From assembly GCA_947626405.1 (NCBI GenBank), contig CANQSE010000060.1, positions 1-9,526 of the forward strand: a stretch of 9,526 nucleotides of DNA, given 5' to 3'. The translations under genes and the position numbers were made by a program. Below are positions 1 through 6,466 of this stretch, in pieces. How positions within the stretch are numbered: position 1 is the first letter of the stretch; every line of letters starts with the position of its first letter. Under the pieces are notes generated by a model. That model was not told the DNA's origin and did no database searches. It saw only the letters and a program-made list of their open reading frames with translations. This DNA comes from an uncultured Acetatifactor sp. (GTDB taxonomy: Bacteria; Bacillota; Clostridia; Lachnospirales; Lachnospiraceae).

Positions 1-464
1 ATGATCTGGATTCACGAGCGGAGATACAATGGCTTGCATCCATTGCACACAATAATCTGCTTGATACCGGCAGAATCGCCGATTGGGGCTCGCATCGTAT
101 TGAACATGAACTGAGCGCCCAGTACGGGATTACGCACGGCGAAGGAATGGCTGTGGTTCTGGTCGCATGGACAAAATTTGCCGCGGAAGAAAAACCCCGG
201 AAACCGGCGCAGCTTGCGACCCGCGTTTTTGGAATCGATCCATACAATTATTCTGAAAAAGAACGCGCATTAAGGTTGTCGTTGGAGCTTAACAGATTTT
301 TTCGTTCGCTTAAGCTGCGTACAACGCTTGACGAACTTGGAATCGACAATCGGGATTTTGATACAATGGCTGACCGCGCAACCGGAAACGGAACAAAGAC
401 GGTAGGGCATTACATCCCTCTGGACAAAGCAAAATTTACGGCAATCCTGAATTTGGCGCTGTAG
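1..464 (+). CDS. Iron-containing alcohol dehydrogenase, C-terminal part (5' end outside window)
   Basis: An open frame runs from the left edge (first full codon at base 3) to TAG at 462-464, leaving 153 residues. The fragment carries a segment reading WGSHRIEHELSAQYGITHG. This is the C-terminal metal-binding signature of the group III Fe-ADH family, close to the BdhA/YqhD butanol or aldehyde reductase branch. Histidines 31 and 45 of the fragment are 14 residues apart, the spacing of the last two metal ligands in FucO and YqhD, and His35 between them is also typical. Relatives have about 385-390 residues, so the N-terminal NAD(P)-binding half and the first Asp/His ligands lie outside. The expected role is cytosolic NAD(P)H-dependent reduction of aldehydes to alcohols during fermentation; the exact substrate cannot be read from sequence. 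An internal ATG at 147 is not the start, because homologous sequence continues upstream of it. The stop codon lies in a hairpin. Confidence 0.9.
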   Translation, partial: DLDSRAEIQWLASIAHNNLLDTGRIADWGSHRIEHELSAQYGITHGEGMAVVLVAWTKFAAEEKPRKPAQLATRVFGIDPYNYSEKERALRLSLELNRFFRSLKLRTTLDELGIDNRDFDTMADRATGNGTKTVGHYIPLDKAKFTAILNLAL

Positions 465-480
465 GGATTATAGCGCCAGA
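452..480 (+). other. Stem-loop spanning the alcohol dehydrogenase stop codon
   Basis: TGGCGCT (454-460) and AGCGCCA (472-478) are perfect inverted arms. The stem extends inward through G-T, T-A, A-T and G-T pairs to a 3-nt loop at 465-467, giving about 11 pairs; two more pairs (T453-G479, T452-A480) are possible at the base. The TAG stop at 462-464 is inside the hairpin. No T-run follows (the next bases are GAAATTCTCAC), so it is not a canonical intrinsic terminator. It could protect the mRNA 3' end or act as a weak terminator. Confidence 0.5.
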
Positions 481-556
481 AATTCTCACATTCTCCAAAA
501 CGCAAGGTCGTTGTAAACGAAGTCCGCTTTCCGGTTTTCGGAGTTTTGCCGCGCGT

Positions 557-586
557 TTGTCAATACAGGAAAAATGCTATTGACAA
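557..586. promoter_or_regulatory. Inverted repeat overlapping the cysK -35 box (candidate operator)
   Basis: TTGTCAAT (557-564) and ATTGACAA (579-586) are perfect 8-bp inverted arms separated by 14 bp. Their centres are 22 bp apart, about two helical turns. The right arm contains the whole -35 hexamer TTGACA (580-585) of the cysK promoter, so a protein binding both arms would compete with RNA polymerase. In Firmicutes cysteine genes are often controlled by regulators such as CymR, but I do not recognise this motif as a known CymR box. The operator role is inferred. Confidence 0.45.
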
Positions 587-608
587 TAGAAAATCGAAAA
601 CGTATAAT
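580..608 (+). promoter_or_regulatory. Consensus sigma-A promoter of cysK
   Basis: TTGACA at 580-585 and TATAAT at 603-608 are both perfect consensus hexamers with an ideal 17-bp spacer. Transcription should start near 615, leaving a leader of about 55 nt before the cysK ATG at 671. No T-box or S-box riboswitch can be fitted in such a short leader. Confidence 0.92.
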
Positions 609-670
609 GAAAAACAAAGAGTAAAACCCATAAAGTCTATCAAAATAATAGGAATAGGGAGGTAATCATC

Positions 671-1609
671 ATGAGCCAGATCAAAGAAAGCGCACTGGAG
701 TTAATCGGGAAAACCCCGATACTGAAGCTGAACCGGTATGCAAAGAAAGCGGGCGTGACGGACGCCGTAATCCTCGCAAAGCTGGAATACCTCAATCCGG
801 CGGGCTCCGTTAAGGACCGTATTGCATTGGCAATGATTGAGGATGCGGAAAAGAAAGGACTTTTAAAGGAGGGCGCAACCATTATCGAGCCTACAAGCGG
901 AAATACCGGAATCGGTCTTGCGGCCGTCGCCGCGGCGAAGGGATATAAGGCAATTTTAACGCTTCCTGACACCATGAGCGTAGAGCGGAGAAATCTGCTG
1001 AAAGCATATGGCGCAGAGCTTGTGCTGACAGAAGGCGCTAAGGGAATGAAGGGTGCAATAGCAAAAGCCGAGGAATTAAAGGAAGAAATCGAGGGCTCTG
1101 TTATTTTAGGACAGTTTGTGAATCCCGCGAACCCGGCGGTGCATAAAGCGACGACAGGTCCTGAAATCTGGGAACAGACAGACGGAAAGGTTGACATTTT
1201 TGTCGCCGGCGTCGGAACGGGCGGAACGATCACGGGTGTCGGGGAATATTTAAAAGAGAAGAATCCGGATGTGAAAATTGTGGCGGTTGAACCGGCGGGA
1301 AGTCCTGTTTTGTCAAAAGGAACTCCGGGGTCTCATAAGATTCAGGGAATCGGCGCGGGTTTTGTTCCGGAGGTTCTCAATACAAAGGTATATGACGAAA
1401 TTATAGCGATTGAGAATGAAGATGCTTTTGCGGAAGGCAAAGCCTTTGCGGTAAGCGAGGGAATCCTCGTCGGAATATCTTCCGGCGCGGCGCTTAAGGC
1501 GGCGGTGATTCTTGCAAACAGACCGGAAAACAGGGGAAAGACAATCGTAGCATTGCTTCCTGACTCCGGCGACAGATATTTGTCCACTCCGTTATTCAAT
1601 AAAGAGTAA
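671..1609 (+). CDS. cysK: Cysteine synthase (O-acetylserine sulfhydrylase) CysK
   Basis: This PLP enzyme makes L-cysteine from O-acetyl-L-serine and sulfide in the cytosol, the last step of sulfur assimilation. The 312-residue product matches the usual CysK length. Visible signatures in order: the PLP lysine in GSVKDR (K48), the substrate loop TSGNTG (75-80), the PLP-phosphate loop GTGGT (182-186), [11 protein letters not shown] (223-233) typical of CysK, the SSG motif around 270-272 near the PLP ring nitrogen, and [10 protein letters not shown] (297-306). There is no C-terminal CBS pair, so it is not a cystathionine beta-synthase. The ATG at 671 is preceded by GGGAGG (657-662) at 8 nt, which fixes the start. 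It appears monocistronic: it has its own consensus promoter, and the next gene is convergent. The CysM paralogue is possible but less likely. Confidence 0.96.
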   Translation: MSQIKESALELIGKTPILKLNRYAKKAGVTDAVILAKLEYLNPAGSVKDRIALAMIEDAEKKGLLKEGATIIEPTSGNTGIGLAAVAAAKGYKAILTLPDTMSVERRNLLKAYGAELVLTEGAKGMKGAIAKAEELKEEIEGSVILGQFVNPANPAVHKATTGPEIWEQTDGKVDIFVAGVGTGGTITGVGEYLKEKNPDVKIVAVEPAGSPVLSKGTPGSHKIQGIGAGFVPEVLNTKVYDEIIAIENEDAFAEGKAFAVSEGILVGISSGAALKAAVILANRPENRGKTIVALLPDSGDRYLSTPLFNKE

Positions 1610-1615
1610 GACGGT

Positions 1616-1643
1616 ATTTGTTGTATGTAAACGTACAGCAAAT
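1616..1643. terminator. AT-rich hairpin between convergent genes, possible weak bidirectional terminator
   Basis: ATTTGTTGTA (1616-1625) pairs with TACAGCAAAT (1634-1643), 10 pairs including one G-T, around an 8-nt loop. It lies 6 nt after the cysK stop and 28 nt from the stop of the convergent membrane protein gene. The stem is AT-rich and no clear T-run follows on either strand. It is the only terminator candidate in the 62-bp gap, but a weak one. Confidence 0.35.
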
Positions 1644-1671
1644 CAACGGCGCATTTCAACAATTCCAACAA

Positions 1672-1995
1672 TCAGGATGCAGGCGTTTCGTCATCCTTTT
1701 TGGGCGCGGCAGGCGGCTCGGGATCTCCGATGGTCCGTTTGCCCGCCGCCCTGGAGTATATCCAGGAATAAAGCCAGATAAGAAACGGAACAATCAGCGT
1801 TGCGGCCATACACGCCATAAACAGCCGGCCGGAGTCGGTGCGGTCAAAGATTGACGCAAGGAATGTGACAATATACAGAAGCGCCAGCAGGATTACGCCG
1901 ACGATGGCTGCGACCTGTCTGGATGTAATCTTTTTTTTCGGCTTTTCGCCGGATTTGTCAGAATATTTTTCAGTGTTATCCATTTTAATCACCAT
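1672..1995 (-). CDS. Small membrane protein of unknown function, two predicted transmembrane helices
   Basis: I do not recognise a named family. The 107-residue product has a charged, lysine-rich N-terminus (about 1-25), a hydrophobic helix at about 28-49 (VAAIVGVILLALLYIVTFLA), a short polar link with FDRTDSGR, a second helix at about 59-79, and a charged proline-rich tail (EPPAAPKKDDETPAS). A helical hairpin with both termini in the cytoplasm fits the positive residues before helix 1 and after helix 2. The start at 1995 is supported by GGAG at 7 nt; a second in-frame ATG at 1983 has a poorer site. It is transcribed alone and convergent to cysK. No clear -10/-35 pair was found upstream, though two palindromes lie there. 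Similar short proteins of unknown role are common in Lachnospiraceae (recollection, not checked). Confidence 0.75.
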   Translation of the reverse strand: MVIKMDNTEKYSDKSGEKPKKKITSRQVAAIVGVILLALLYIVTFLASIFDRTDSGRLFMACMAATLIVPFLIWLYSWIYSRAAGKRTIGDPEPPAAPKKDDETPAS

Positions 1996-2026
1996 TCTTA
2001 AACTCCATTCTTAATACCTATTCCAG

Positions 2027-2042
2027 GGCGAATCAATTCGCC
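2027..2042. repeat. 7-bp-arm palindrome upstream of the small membrane protein gene
   Basis: GGCGAAT (2027-2033) and ATTCGCC (2036-2042) are perfect inverted arms separated by CA. A flanking G-T and an A-T pair extend the stem by two. It lies 32 bp upstream of the ATG at 1995, where either a promoter operator or a 5'-UTR hairpin could sit. No regulator can be named. Confidence 0.4.
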
Positions 2043-2076
2043 TTTAGCGCTTTTACGCGACGGGGCGATGAGAAAA

Positions 2077-2092
2077 AACTGTAAATACAGTT
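2077..2092. promoter_or_regulatory. Palindrome AACTGTA-AA-TACAGTT, candidate operator
   Basis: Perfect 7-bp inverted arms (2077-2083 and 2086-2092) surround a 2-bp AA spacer. The compact GTA-N2-TAC core resembles operators of some GntR-type repressors, but this is only a resemblance. It sits 81 bp upstream of the - strand membrane protein gene, in AT-rich DNA. Confidence 0.35.
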
Positions 2093-2167
2093 AGCGTATG
2101 CGATTTTTCATCTGCCATCAGGGAAATTTGAATGTCTACTTTATTATTTCACGAAAACATAATAACA

Positions 2168-2275
2168 TGCCGTGCGGGAAATGGCAAGCCGGTGCGGCAC
2201 AGCAGAAAACGCTTTTTATTGTCATAATTATAAAAGCCCCGGGAGCGCATTGTGCGCGGCGCCCGGGGCTTTTAA
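2168..2275 (+). ncRNA. Candidate small RNA: GC-rich hairpin followed by orphan intrinsic terminator
   Basis: Starting from TGCCG (2168-2172) pairing with CGGCA (2195-2199), and continuing inward through G-T wobbles and CGG/CCG (2175-2177 with 2189-2191), a roughly 10-pair stem with one bulged G can be drawn. About 30 nt later comes a very strong terminator (2232-2273). No coding sequence ends at this terminator from either side: the gene to the left points away, and the next gene to the right starts downstream. That makes a short transcript the simplest explanation. I found no convincing promoter; the best -10-like element is CATAAT at 2159-2164 with a poor -35. It could also be the remnant of a decayed gene. 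No Rfam family is recognised. Confidence 0.35.
2232..2273. terminator. Strong bidirectional intrinsic terminator with no obvious gene
   Basis: AAAAGCCCCGGG (2232-2243) pairs perfectly with CCCGGGGCTTTT (2262-2273), 12 bp. An inner GCGC/GCGC pairing (2245-2248 with 2254-2257) closes a 5-nt loop. The stem ends in TTTT on the + strand, and on the - strand reads CTTTTATAATT after the GC block, so it can stop transcripts in both directions. It separates the upstream cluster from the promoter region of the downstream operon. Confidence 0.85.
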
Positions 2276-2312
2276 AAAAGGGGAGGATTTAAGTATTATC
2301 TTTCTCTTTTGT

Positions 2313-2335
2313 TTTATCAAAGTTGTTTATCAAAG
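2313..2335. repeat. Tandem direct repeat TTTATCAAAG
   Basis: TTTATCAAAG occurs at 2313-2322 and again at 2326-2335, a 13-bp period with TTG between. The second copy runs into the Shine-Dalgarno sequence of a 19-codon ORF. It could be a tandem protein binding site or a chance duplication. Confidence 0.4.
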
Positions 2336-2346
2336 GAGGGGGTTCC

Positions 2347-2406
2347 TTGACAGTAGATAGTTTTGCCCATCTTCTGGAATTTATTCGCAGAAATTCATGT
2401 TTTTGA
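2347..2406 (+). CDS. Possible 19-residue mini-ORF with strong ribosome binding site
   Basis: GGAGG at 2335-2339 lies 7 nt before TTG (2347), followed by 18 sense codons and TGA (2404-2406). The peptide would read MTVDSFAHLLEFIRRNSCF. It is not a known leader peptide; it contains no amino-acid run typical of attenuators. It might be a small peptide, a regulatory ORF ahead of the downstream operon, or the surviving 5' end of a lost gene. The TTG also coincides with a TTGACA hexamer, but no -10 box lies at the right distance, so a promoter reading is weaker. Between it and the SEC-C gene lie only the operon promoter and leader. Confidence 0.3.
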   Translation: MTVDSFAHLLEFIRRNSCF

Positions 2407-2436
2407 AAAAAATATAAAAATAGTTCGGTCATAATA

Positions 2437-2465
2437 TTGTTTAAAATCCGATTCTGTTATATACT
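2437..2465 (+). promoter_or_regulatory. Likely sigma-A promoter of the SEC-C / CBS / apt / rel / hydrolase / hemZ cluster
   Basis: TTGTTT (2437-2442) and TATACT (2460-2465) are separated by exactly 17 bp. Transcription would start near 2472, giving a leader of about 72 nt. The surrounding 2400-2465 is strongly AT-rich, as expected upstream of a promoter. This is the only good match between the orphan terminator and the first gene. The hexamers are near-consensus rather than perfect. Confidence 0.6.
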
Positions 2466-2543
2466 TACAGATATGGTACGGCTCTTTGGGCACAGCGGAC
2501 CTGATATCAAGAAAACAGTAAGAGAGATAAGGATGGGAGTATT

Positions 2544-3047
2544 ATGGCATTATTGGAGCAATGGAAAAAGGTGGCGTACAACGAGTCCGAGGACCAGAAC
2601 AGGCTTAGACAGCTCTGGGCGGCTTATTTTGAGGAGGAGAAGGAGATTTATGCCAGGCTCCTTAAGGATCCCGACCAGGTCGTCAGGGGAACGGTCAGGG
2701 AGCTGGCCGACAAGTACGGCGTCACCGTCATGACCATGACGGGATTCCTGGACGGTATAAACGACAGCCTGAAGGAGAAAAATCCAATCGAGGAGATGGA
2801 GGAGGACACGGAGGTCAATCTCGGCTTCGACAAGGAGCTTTTATACAAAAATATGGTGGCTGCGGACGCGGAATGGCTCTACAATCTTGAGGAGTGGAAG
2901 GATATCTTTGACGACGAGACGCGGAAAGCTCTCTATAAGGAGCAGAAATCTTCCACGACAATTGTGAAGGCGGACAAGGTTTATCCCAACGATCCCTGTC
3001 CGTGCGGAAGCGGTAAGAAATATAAAAAATGCTGCGGTAAAAAATAG
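2544..3047 (+). CDS. SEC-C metal-binding motif protein
   Basis: The 167-residue protein ends in [18 protein letters not shown], a textbook SEC-C motif (CxC-x8-CC; C152, C154, C163, C164). This motif binds zinc and is best known from the SecA C-terminus, but it also ends many unrelated proteins. Residues 1-145 are acidic and predicted helical, with no SecA ATPase or UPF0149-type signature that I recognise, and no signal peptide or membrane segment. The role is therefore unknown; SEC-C tails usually mediate protein or ribosome contacts (family knowledge). The ATG at 2544 has GGGAG at 2535-2539 (4 nt spacing) and an AAGGA slightly further upstream. It is first in the likely operon, with 63 nt to the CBS gene. 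Confidence 0.85.
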   Translation: MALLEQWKKVAYNESEDQNRLRQLWAAYFEEEKEIYARLLKDPDQVVRGTVRELADKYGVTVMTMTGFLDGINDSLKEKNPIEEMEEDTEVNLGFDKELLYKNMVAADAEWLYNLEEWKDIFDDETRKALYKEQKSSTTIVKADKVYPNDPCPCGSGKKYKKCCGKK

Positions 3048-3057
3048 ACTGCGTTCG

Positions 3058-3085
3058 GGGCGGCAGAGGGACACCTTTGCCGCCC
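3058..3085 (+). other. 12-bp stem-loop with GACA tetraloop between the SEC-C and CBS genes
   Basis: GGGCGGCAGAGG (3058-3069) pairs with CCTTTGCCGCCC (3074-3085), with one G-T pair, leaving a GACA loop. It is very stable. What follows is AGTTACGGCAAAAAGG, without a T-run, so it is not a standard terminator. It begins 10 nt after the SEC-C stop and ends 12 nt before the Shine-Dalgarno of the CBS gene, a position suiting an mRNA processing or stability element, or partial attenuation. Confidence 0.6.
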
Positions 3086-3110
3086 AGTTACGGCAAAAAG
3101 GAGTAGAGCG

Positions 3111-3527
3111 TTGAACATAGCGTCATTTCTTCTGCCAAAGGCAGAGGTCACATATCTTCGCGACAACATGACCCTCAGGCAGGGTATGGAAAAGCTGCGC
3201 AGGAGCGGTTACACCGCAATACCTGTCATAGATGTTGAGGACAGGTATGTCGGGGTTATAAGCGAGGGGGATTTTTTGTGGAACATTCTCTATTATAACC
3301 AGAAGCCGGAGGATATTTCCGCAAAGCACCTCGAGGAGGCTAAGGTGCGCAGCATTATAAGGGGCGGCAAGGTCAGGCCGGTCAGCATCGATACAGCCAT
3401 GGAAACCCTTCTCGAACAGGCGCAGACCCAGAATTTTGTGCCTGTCATCGACGACAGGAGCGTTTTTATAGGAATTGTCACAAGAAGCGAGATCATAAGG
3501 TATTTCGCGGAGAGACGCAGGCAGTGA
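3111..3527 (+). CDS. Two-CBS-domain protein (TTG start)
   Basis: The 138-residue product is almost entirely a CBS pair. CBS1 spans about 9-60 (TLRQGMEKLRRSGYTAIPVID, then YVGVISEGDFLW) and CBS2 about 78-135 (MRPV-like VRPVSID, NFVPVIDD, FIGIVTRSEII). CBS pairs bind adenosine-containing ligands (AMP, ATP, c-di-AMP, SAM) in many proteins; the ligand here is unknown. No enzymatic or membrane domain is attached. The start is TTG at 3111: AAGGAG at 3098-3103 is 7 nt upstream, and the conserved-looking N-terminus MNIASFLLPKAEV would be lost from the next ATG at 3168. The 53-nt gap to apt suggests co-transcription, so a nucleotide-sensing role is plausible but inferred. Confidence 0.88.
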   Translation: MNIASFLLPKAEVTYLRDNMTLRQGMEKLRRSGYTAIPVIDVEDRYVGVISEGDFLWNILYYNQKPEDISAKHLEEAKVRSIIRGGKVRPVSIDTAMETLLEQAQTQNFVPVIDDRSVFIGIVTRSEIIRYFAERRRQ

Positions 3528-3580
3528 TGAGCGGTAATAAAACATAAAAATTGTCAAACAACAGAACAGGGGGACGACAC

Positions 3581-4105
3581 ATGAAAAAACTTGAGGATTA
3601 TGTATTAAGCATACCGGATTTTCCGGAGAAGGGAATAATTTTCCGCGATGTGACAAGCGTGCTTCAGGACGCCGAGGGGCTGCACCTTGCCATTGACACA
3701 ATGCAGGAGAAGGTGGCGGATTTGGAATATGACGTTGTCGCGGGACCGGAATCCAGAGGATTCATATTCGGGACTCCGATTGCCTATAATAGCAGAAAGC
3801 CGTTTGTCCTTATCCGCAAGGCGGGAAAGCTGCCGCGGGAGACAGTGTCGGTCTCGTATGACCTTGAGTACGGCAAGGCGGTCATCGAGATGCACAAGGA
3901 CAGCATAAAGCCGGGACAGAGAGTCCTGATCGTTGACGACCTTATTGCCACGGGCGGGACGACGGAAGCCATGATAAAGCTTATTGAGAGTCTCGGGGGC
4001 GTTGTAGTTGGAGTTGTTGTGCTGATTGAACTGGCGGGGCTTAAGGGAAGGGAAAAGCTTGGCAGCTACAGGCTTGAGTCAGCCATCTGTTATCCTGGAA
4101 AATAG
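3581..4105 (+). CDS. apt: Adenine phosphoribosyltransferase
   Basis: This enzyme makes AMP and pyrophosphate from adenine and PRPP, the purine salvage step, in the cytosol. The product from ATG 3581 has 174 residues, the normal APRT size. Signatures: IPDFPEKGIIFRDVTSVL (11-28) typical of bacterial APRT, the substrate region AGPESRGFIFGTPIAY (54-69), and the PRPP-binding loop VLIVDDLIATGGT (115-127). The start at 3581 has a GGGGGA ribosome binding site 7 nt upstream; an upstream in-frame TTG at 3551 would add ten unlikely residues (SNNRTGGRH) and has no good site. It lies 45 nt before the RSH gene. An apt-rel pair is a common arrangement in Firmicutes, linking purine salvage and (p)ppGpp metabolism. 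Confidence 0.96.
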   Translation: MKKLEDYVLSIPDFPEKGIIFRDVTSVLQDAEGLHLAIDTMQEKVADLEYDVVAGPESRGFIFGTPIAYNSRKPFVLIRKAGKLPRETVSVSYDLEYGKAVIEMHKDSIKPGQRVLIVDDLIATGGTTEAMIKLIESLGGVVVGVVVLIELAGLKGREKLGSYRLESAICYPGK

Positions 4106-4150
4106 GCGGATTCGTAATGTAACGCTGCGTTTAAAGGAGCATGATCATTT

Positions 4151-6454
4151 ATGGCGGAAGAAAAAGTCGAGGTCATCTTTGACGATGGCAAGATAAAAGG
4201 TTCACAGGAATTTGTCAATCCTGACGTACTTTATCAGGAGCTTATTCGGCGTGTTCAAAAATATCATCCAAGCGACGACATCTCCATGATTGAGAAGGCT
4301 TACAGGATTGCGAGCGAGGCGCACAAGGACCAGCTCAGAAAATCGGGTGAGCCCTATATAATTCATCCTTTGAACGTTGCAATTATTCTGGCGGATCTGG
4401 AGCTTGACAAGGAAACGATCGTGGCGGGCATCCTGCATGACGTTGTGGAAGACACTGTTATGACTGAGGATGATCTGGTGCGGGAATTTGGGCAGGATGT
4501 GGCGCTTTTGGTGGACGGCGTAACAAAGCTGGAAAAAATCCCGCTCTCCGGAGGCGGGGAACAGTCCGACGCAAAACTGGAAATGCAGGCCGAAAATCTC
4601 AGAAAGATGTTTCTTGCCATGGCAAAGGACATCAGGGTGATTATGATAAAGCTGGCGGATCGTCTCCACAACATGAGGACGTTAAAGTACCAGAAGCCCG
4701 AGAGCCAGCAGCGTATCGCAAAGGAGACTCTGGAAATCTACTGTCCCATAGCGCACAGGCTTGGCATCAGCAAAATCAAGACAGAGCTTGACGATTTGTC
4801 CCTGAAATATCTGGAGCCTGAGGTTTACTACGATCTCGTGGAACGCATCGCCGTCAGAAAGAGCGTTCGTGAAAAATATATACAGAGCATCGTTGACGAG
4901 GTCAGCGAGCACATTAAAAACGCGGGTATCAAGGCAAAAATCGACGGCAGGGTAAAGCATTTTTTCAGTATTTATAAAAAAATGCGCAACCAGAATAAAA
5001 CGCTTGATCAGATTTACGATCTTTTTGCCGTGCGCATAATCGTTGATACAGTCAAGGACTGCTATGCTGCGCTGGGTGTGATCCATGAGATGTATAAGCC
5101 GATACCGGGCAGATTTAAGGATTACATTGCCATGCCGAAGGCCAATATGTACCAGTCGCTTCACACCACGCTGATCGGCAGCACGGGACAGCCCTTCGAG
5201 ATACAGATTCGGACGTTTGAGATGCACAAGGCGGCGGAGTACGGCATCGCCGCGCACTGGAAATACAAGGAAGCCTCCGACGGCAAGCATGTTGAGAACC
5301 AGGAGGAGGAAAAGCTGGTGTGGCTGCGCCAGATTCTGGAATGGCAGCAGGACATGTCCGACAACAGGGAATTTATGAAGCTTTTAAAAAACGATTTGGA
5401 CCTGTTTGCGGACAACGTGTACTGTTTTACGCCCACGGGAGAGGTGAAAAACCTGCCGGCGGGGTCCACGCCCATAGATTTTGCCTACAGCATCCATTCC
5501 GCGGTCGGTAACAAGATGGTGGGAGCCAGGGTCAACGGGAGACTTGCCACCATAGATTATGAGATTAAAAACGGCGACCGCATCGAGATCATTACGTCTC
5601 AGAACTCCAAAGGCCCCAGCAGAGACTGGCTGAATGTGGTAAAGAGCACACAGGCTAAAAACAAGATCAACCAGTGGTTTAAGAACGAGTTGAAGGAAGA
5701 CAACATTGCAAAGGGCAAGGAACTGATTATGTCCTATTGCAAGTCCAGAGGCATCGTTCTTTCCGAACTGATGAAAACCGAATATATGGATGCGATCATG
5801 CAGAAATACGGTTTCAGAGACTGGGATGCGGTTCTTGCGGCGATAGGGCACGGCGCCCTGAAGGAGGGCCAGATCGTAAACAAGATGCAGGAGTTCCTTG
5901 AAAGGGATCGCAGGAAGTCGCTTACAAACGAGGAGGTTCTGCATAGCATTGAGGAGGCCGGAGCGGCAAATCTGGCAAAGATGTCCCCAAGCAAGATTAA
6001 AAGCGGAATTTTGGTAAAAGGAATTTCCGATTTGTCCGTGCGTTTTTCAAAATGCTGTTCACCCGTGCCGGGGGACGAGATTGTGGGATTCATTACAAGA
6101 GGGAGAGGAATCTCCATTCACAGGACGGACTGTGTGAACATAATGAATCTGCCGGAGATTGAACGCGCAAGGCTTATTGACGCTGAATGGCAGTCTCCGG
6201 AAAACGCTCAGGAGAAATACGTGGCGGAGATCAAGATATATGCCGATAACCGAAACGGGCTGCTGGCGGATATTTCAAAGGCTCTCACGGAGAAGAATAT
6301 CAACATCCTCTCCATGAATACAAAGACAAGCAAACAGGGCATTGCAACTCTGCAGACGACTTTTGAGATCGAAAGCAGGGATGAGCTCAACAGGGTTATA
6401 GACAAGATCAAAAGCATAGAGAGCGTGCGAGACATTGAGAGAGCCACAGGCTGA
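4151..6454 (+). CDS. rel: Bifunctional (p)ppGpp synthetase/hydrolase (long RSH, Rel)
   Basis: This is the stringent-response enzyme: it transfers pyrophosphate from ATP to GDP/GTP and also hydrolyses (p)ppGpp. The 767-residue length matches long RSH proteins. Domain order: HD hydrolase (about 35-200) with H58, H72, H96-D97 and the ED pair at 100-101 intact; synthetase (about 240-375) with GRVKHFFSIYKKM (266-278), YDLFAVRI (289-296), the RFKD motif (321-324) typical of bifunctional enzymes rather than EXDD-type RelA, YQSLHTT (334-340) and FEIQIRT (349-355); TGS (about 418-480); a zinc-finger region with FSKCCSPVPGD (632-642) and HRTDC (657-661); ACT (about 690-765). Both catalytic sites look intact. 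The ATG at 4151 follows AAAGGAG (4133-4139) at 11 nt, slightly long; an ATG at 4141 is out of frame and yields only 13 codons. It overlaps the next Shine-Dalgarno region at its stop codon. Confidence 0.97.
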   Translation: MAEEKVEVIFDDGKIKGSQEFVNPDVLYQELIRRVQKYHPSDDISMIEKAYRIASEAHKDQLRKSGEPYIIHPLNVAIILADLELDKETIVAGILHDVVEDTVMTEDDLVREFGQDVALLVDGVTKLEKIPLSGGGEQSDAKLEMQAENLRKMFLAMAKDIRVIMIKLADRLHNMRTLKYQKPESQQRIAKETLEIYCPIAHRLGISKIKTELDDLSLKYLEPEVYYDLVERIAVRKSVREKYIQSIVDEVSEHIKNAGIKAKIDGRVKHFFSIYKKMRNQNKTLDQIYDLFAVRIIVDTVKDCYAALGVIHEMYKPIPGRFKDYIAMPKANMYQSLHTTLIGSTGQPFEIQIRTFEMHKAAEYGIAAHWKYKEASDGKHVENQEEEKLVWLRQILEWQQDMSDNREFMKLLKNDLDLFADNVYCFTPTGEVKNLPAGSTPIDFAYSIHSAVGNKMVGARVNGRLATIDYEIKNGDRIEIITSQNSKGPSRDWLNVVKSTQAKNKINQWFKNELKEDNIAKGKELIMSYCKSRGIVLSELMKTEYMDAIMQKYGFRDWDAVLAAIGHGALKEGQIVNKMQEFLERDRRKSLTNEEVLHSIEEAGAANLAKMSPSKIKSGILVKGISDLSVRFSKCCSPVPGDEIVGFITRGRGISIHRTDCVNIMNLPEIERARLIDAEWQSPENAQEKYVAEIKIYADNRNGLLADISKALTEKNINILSMNTKTSKQGIATLQTTFEIESRDELNRVIDKIKSIESVRDIERATG

Positions 6455-6466
6455 GGAGAAGCAAAA

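Noticed and set aside
640..1233. 197-codon - strand frame opposite cysK
   Set aside because: It is fully antisense to a clearly identified enzyme gene and has serine/alanine-rich composition typical of an antisense shadow.
2098..2292. 64-codon + strand frame across the candidate RNA and terminator
   Set aside because: No ribosome binding site, and its 3' part translates the terminator stem; composition is not protein-like.
2347..2375. TTGACA at 2347-2352 as a promoter -35 box
   Set aside because: No acceptable -10 hexamer occurs 16-18 bp downstream; the start codon reading fits the nearby Shine-Dalgarno better.
3551..3580. Upstream TTG start extending apt by ten residues
   Set aside because: No suitable ribosome binding site, while ATG 3581 has one and gives the normal APRT length.
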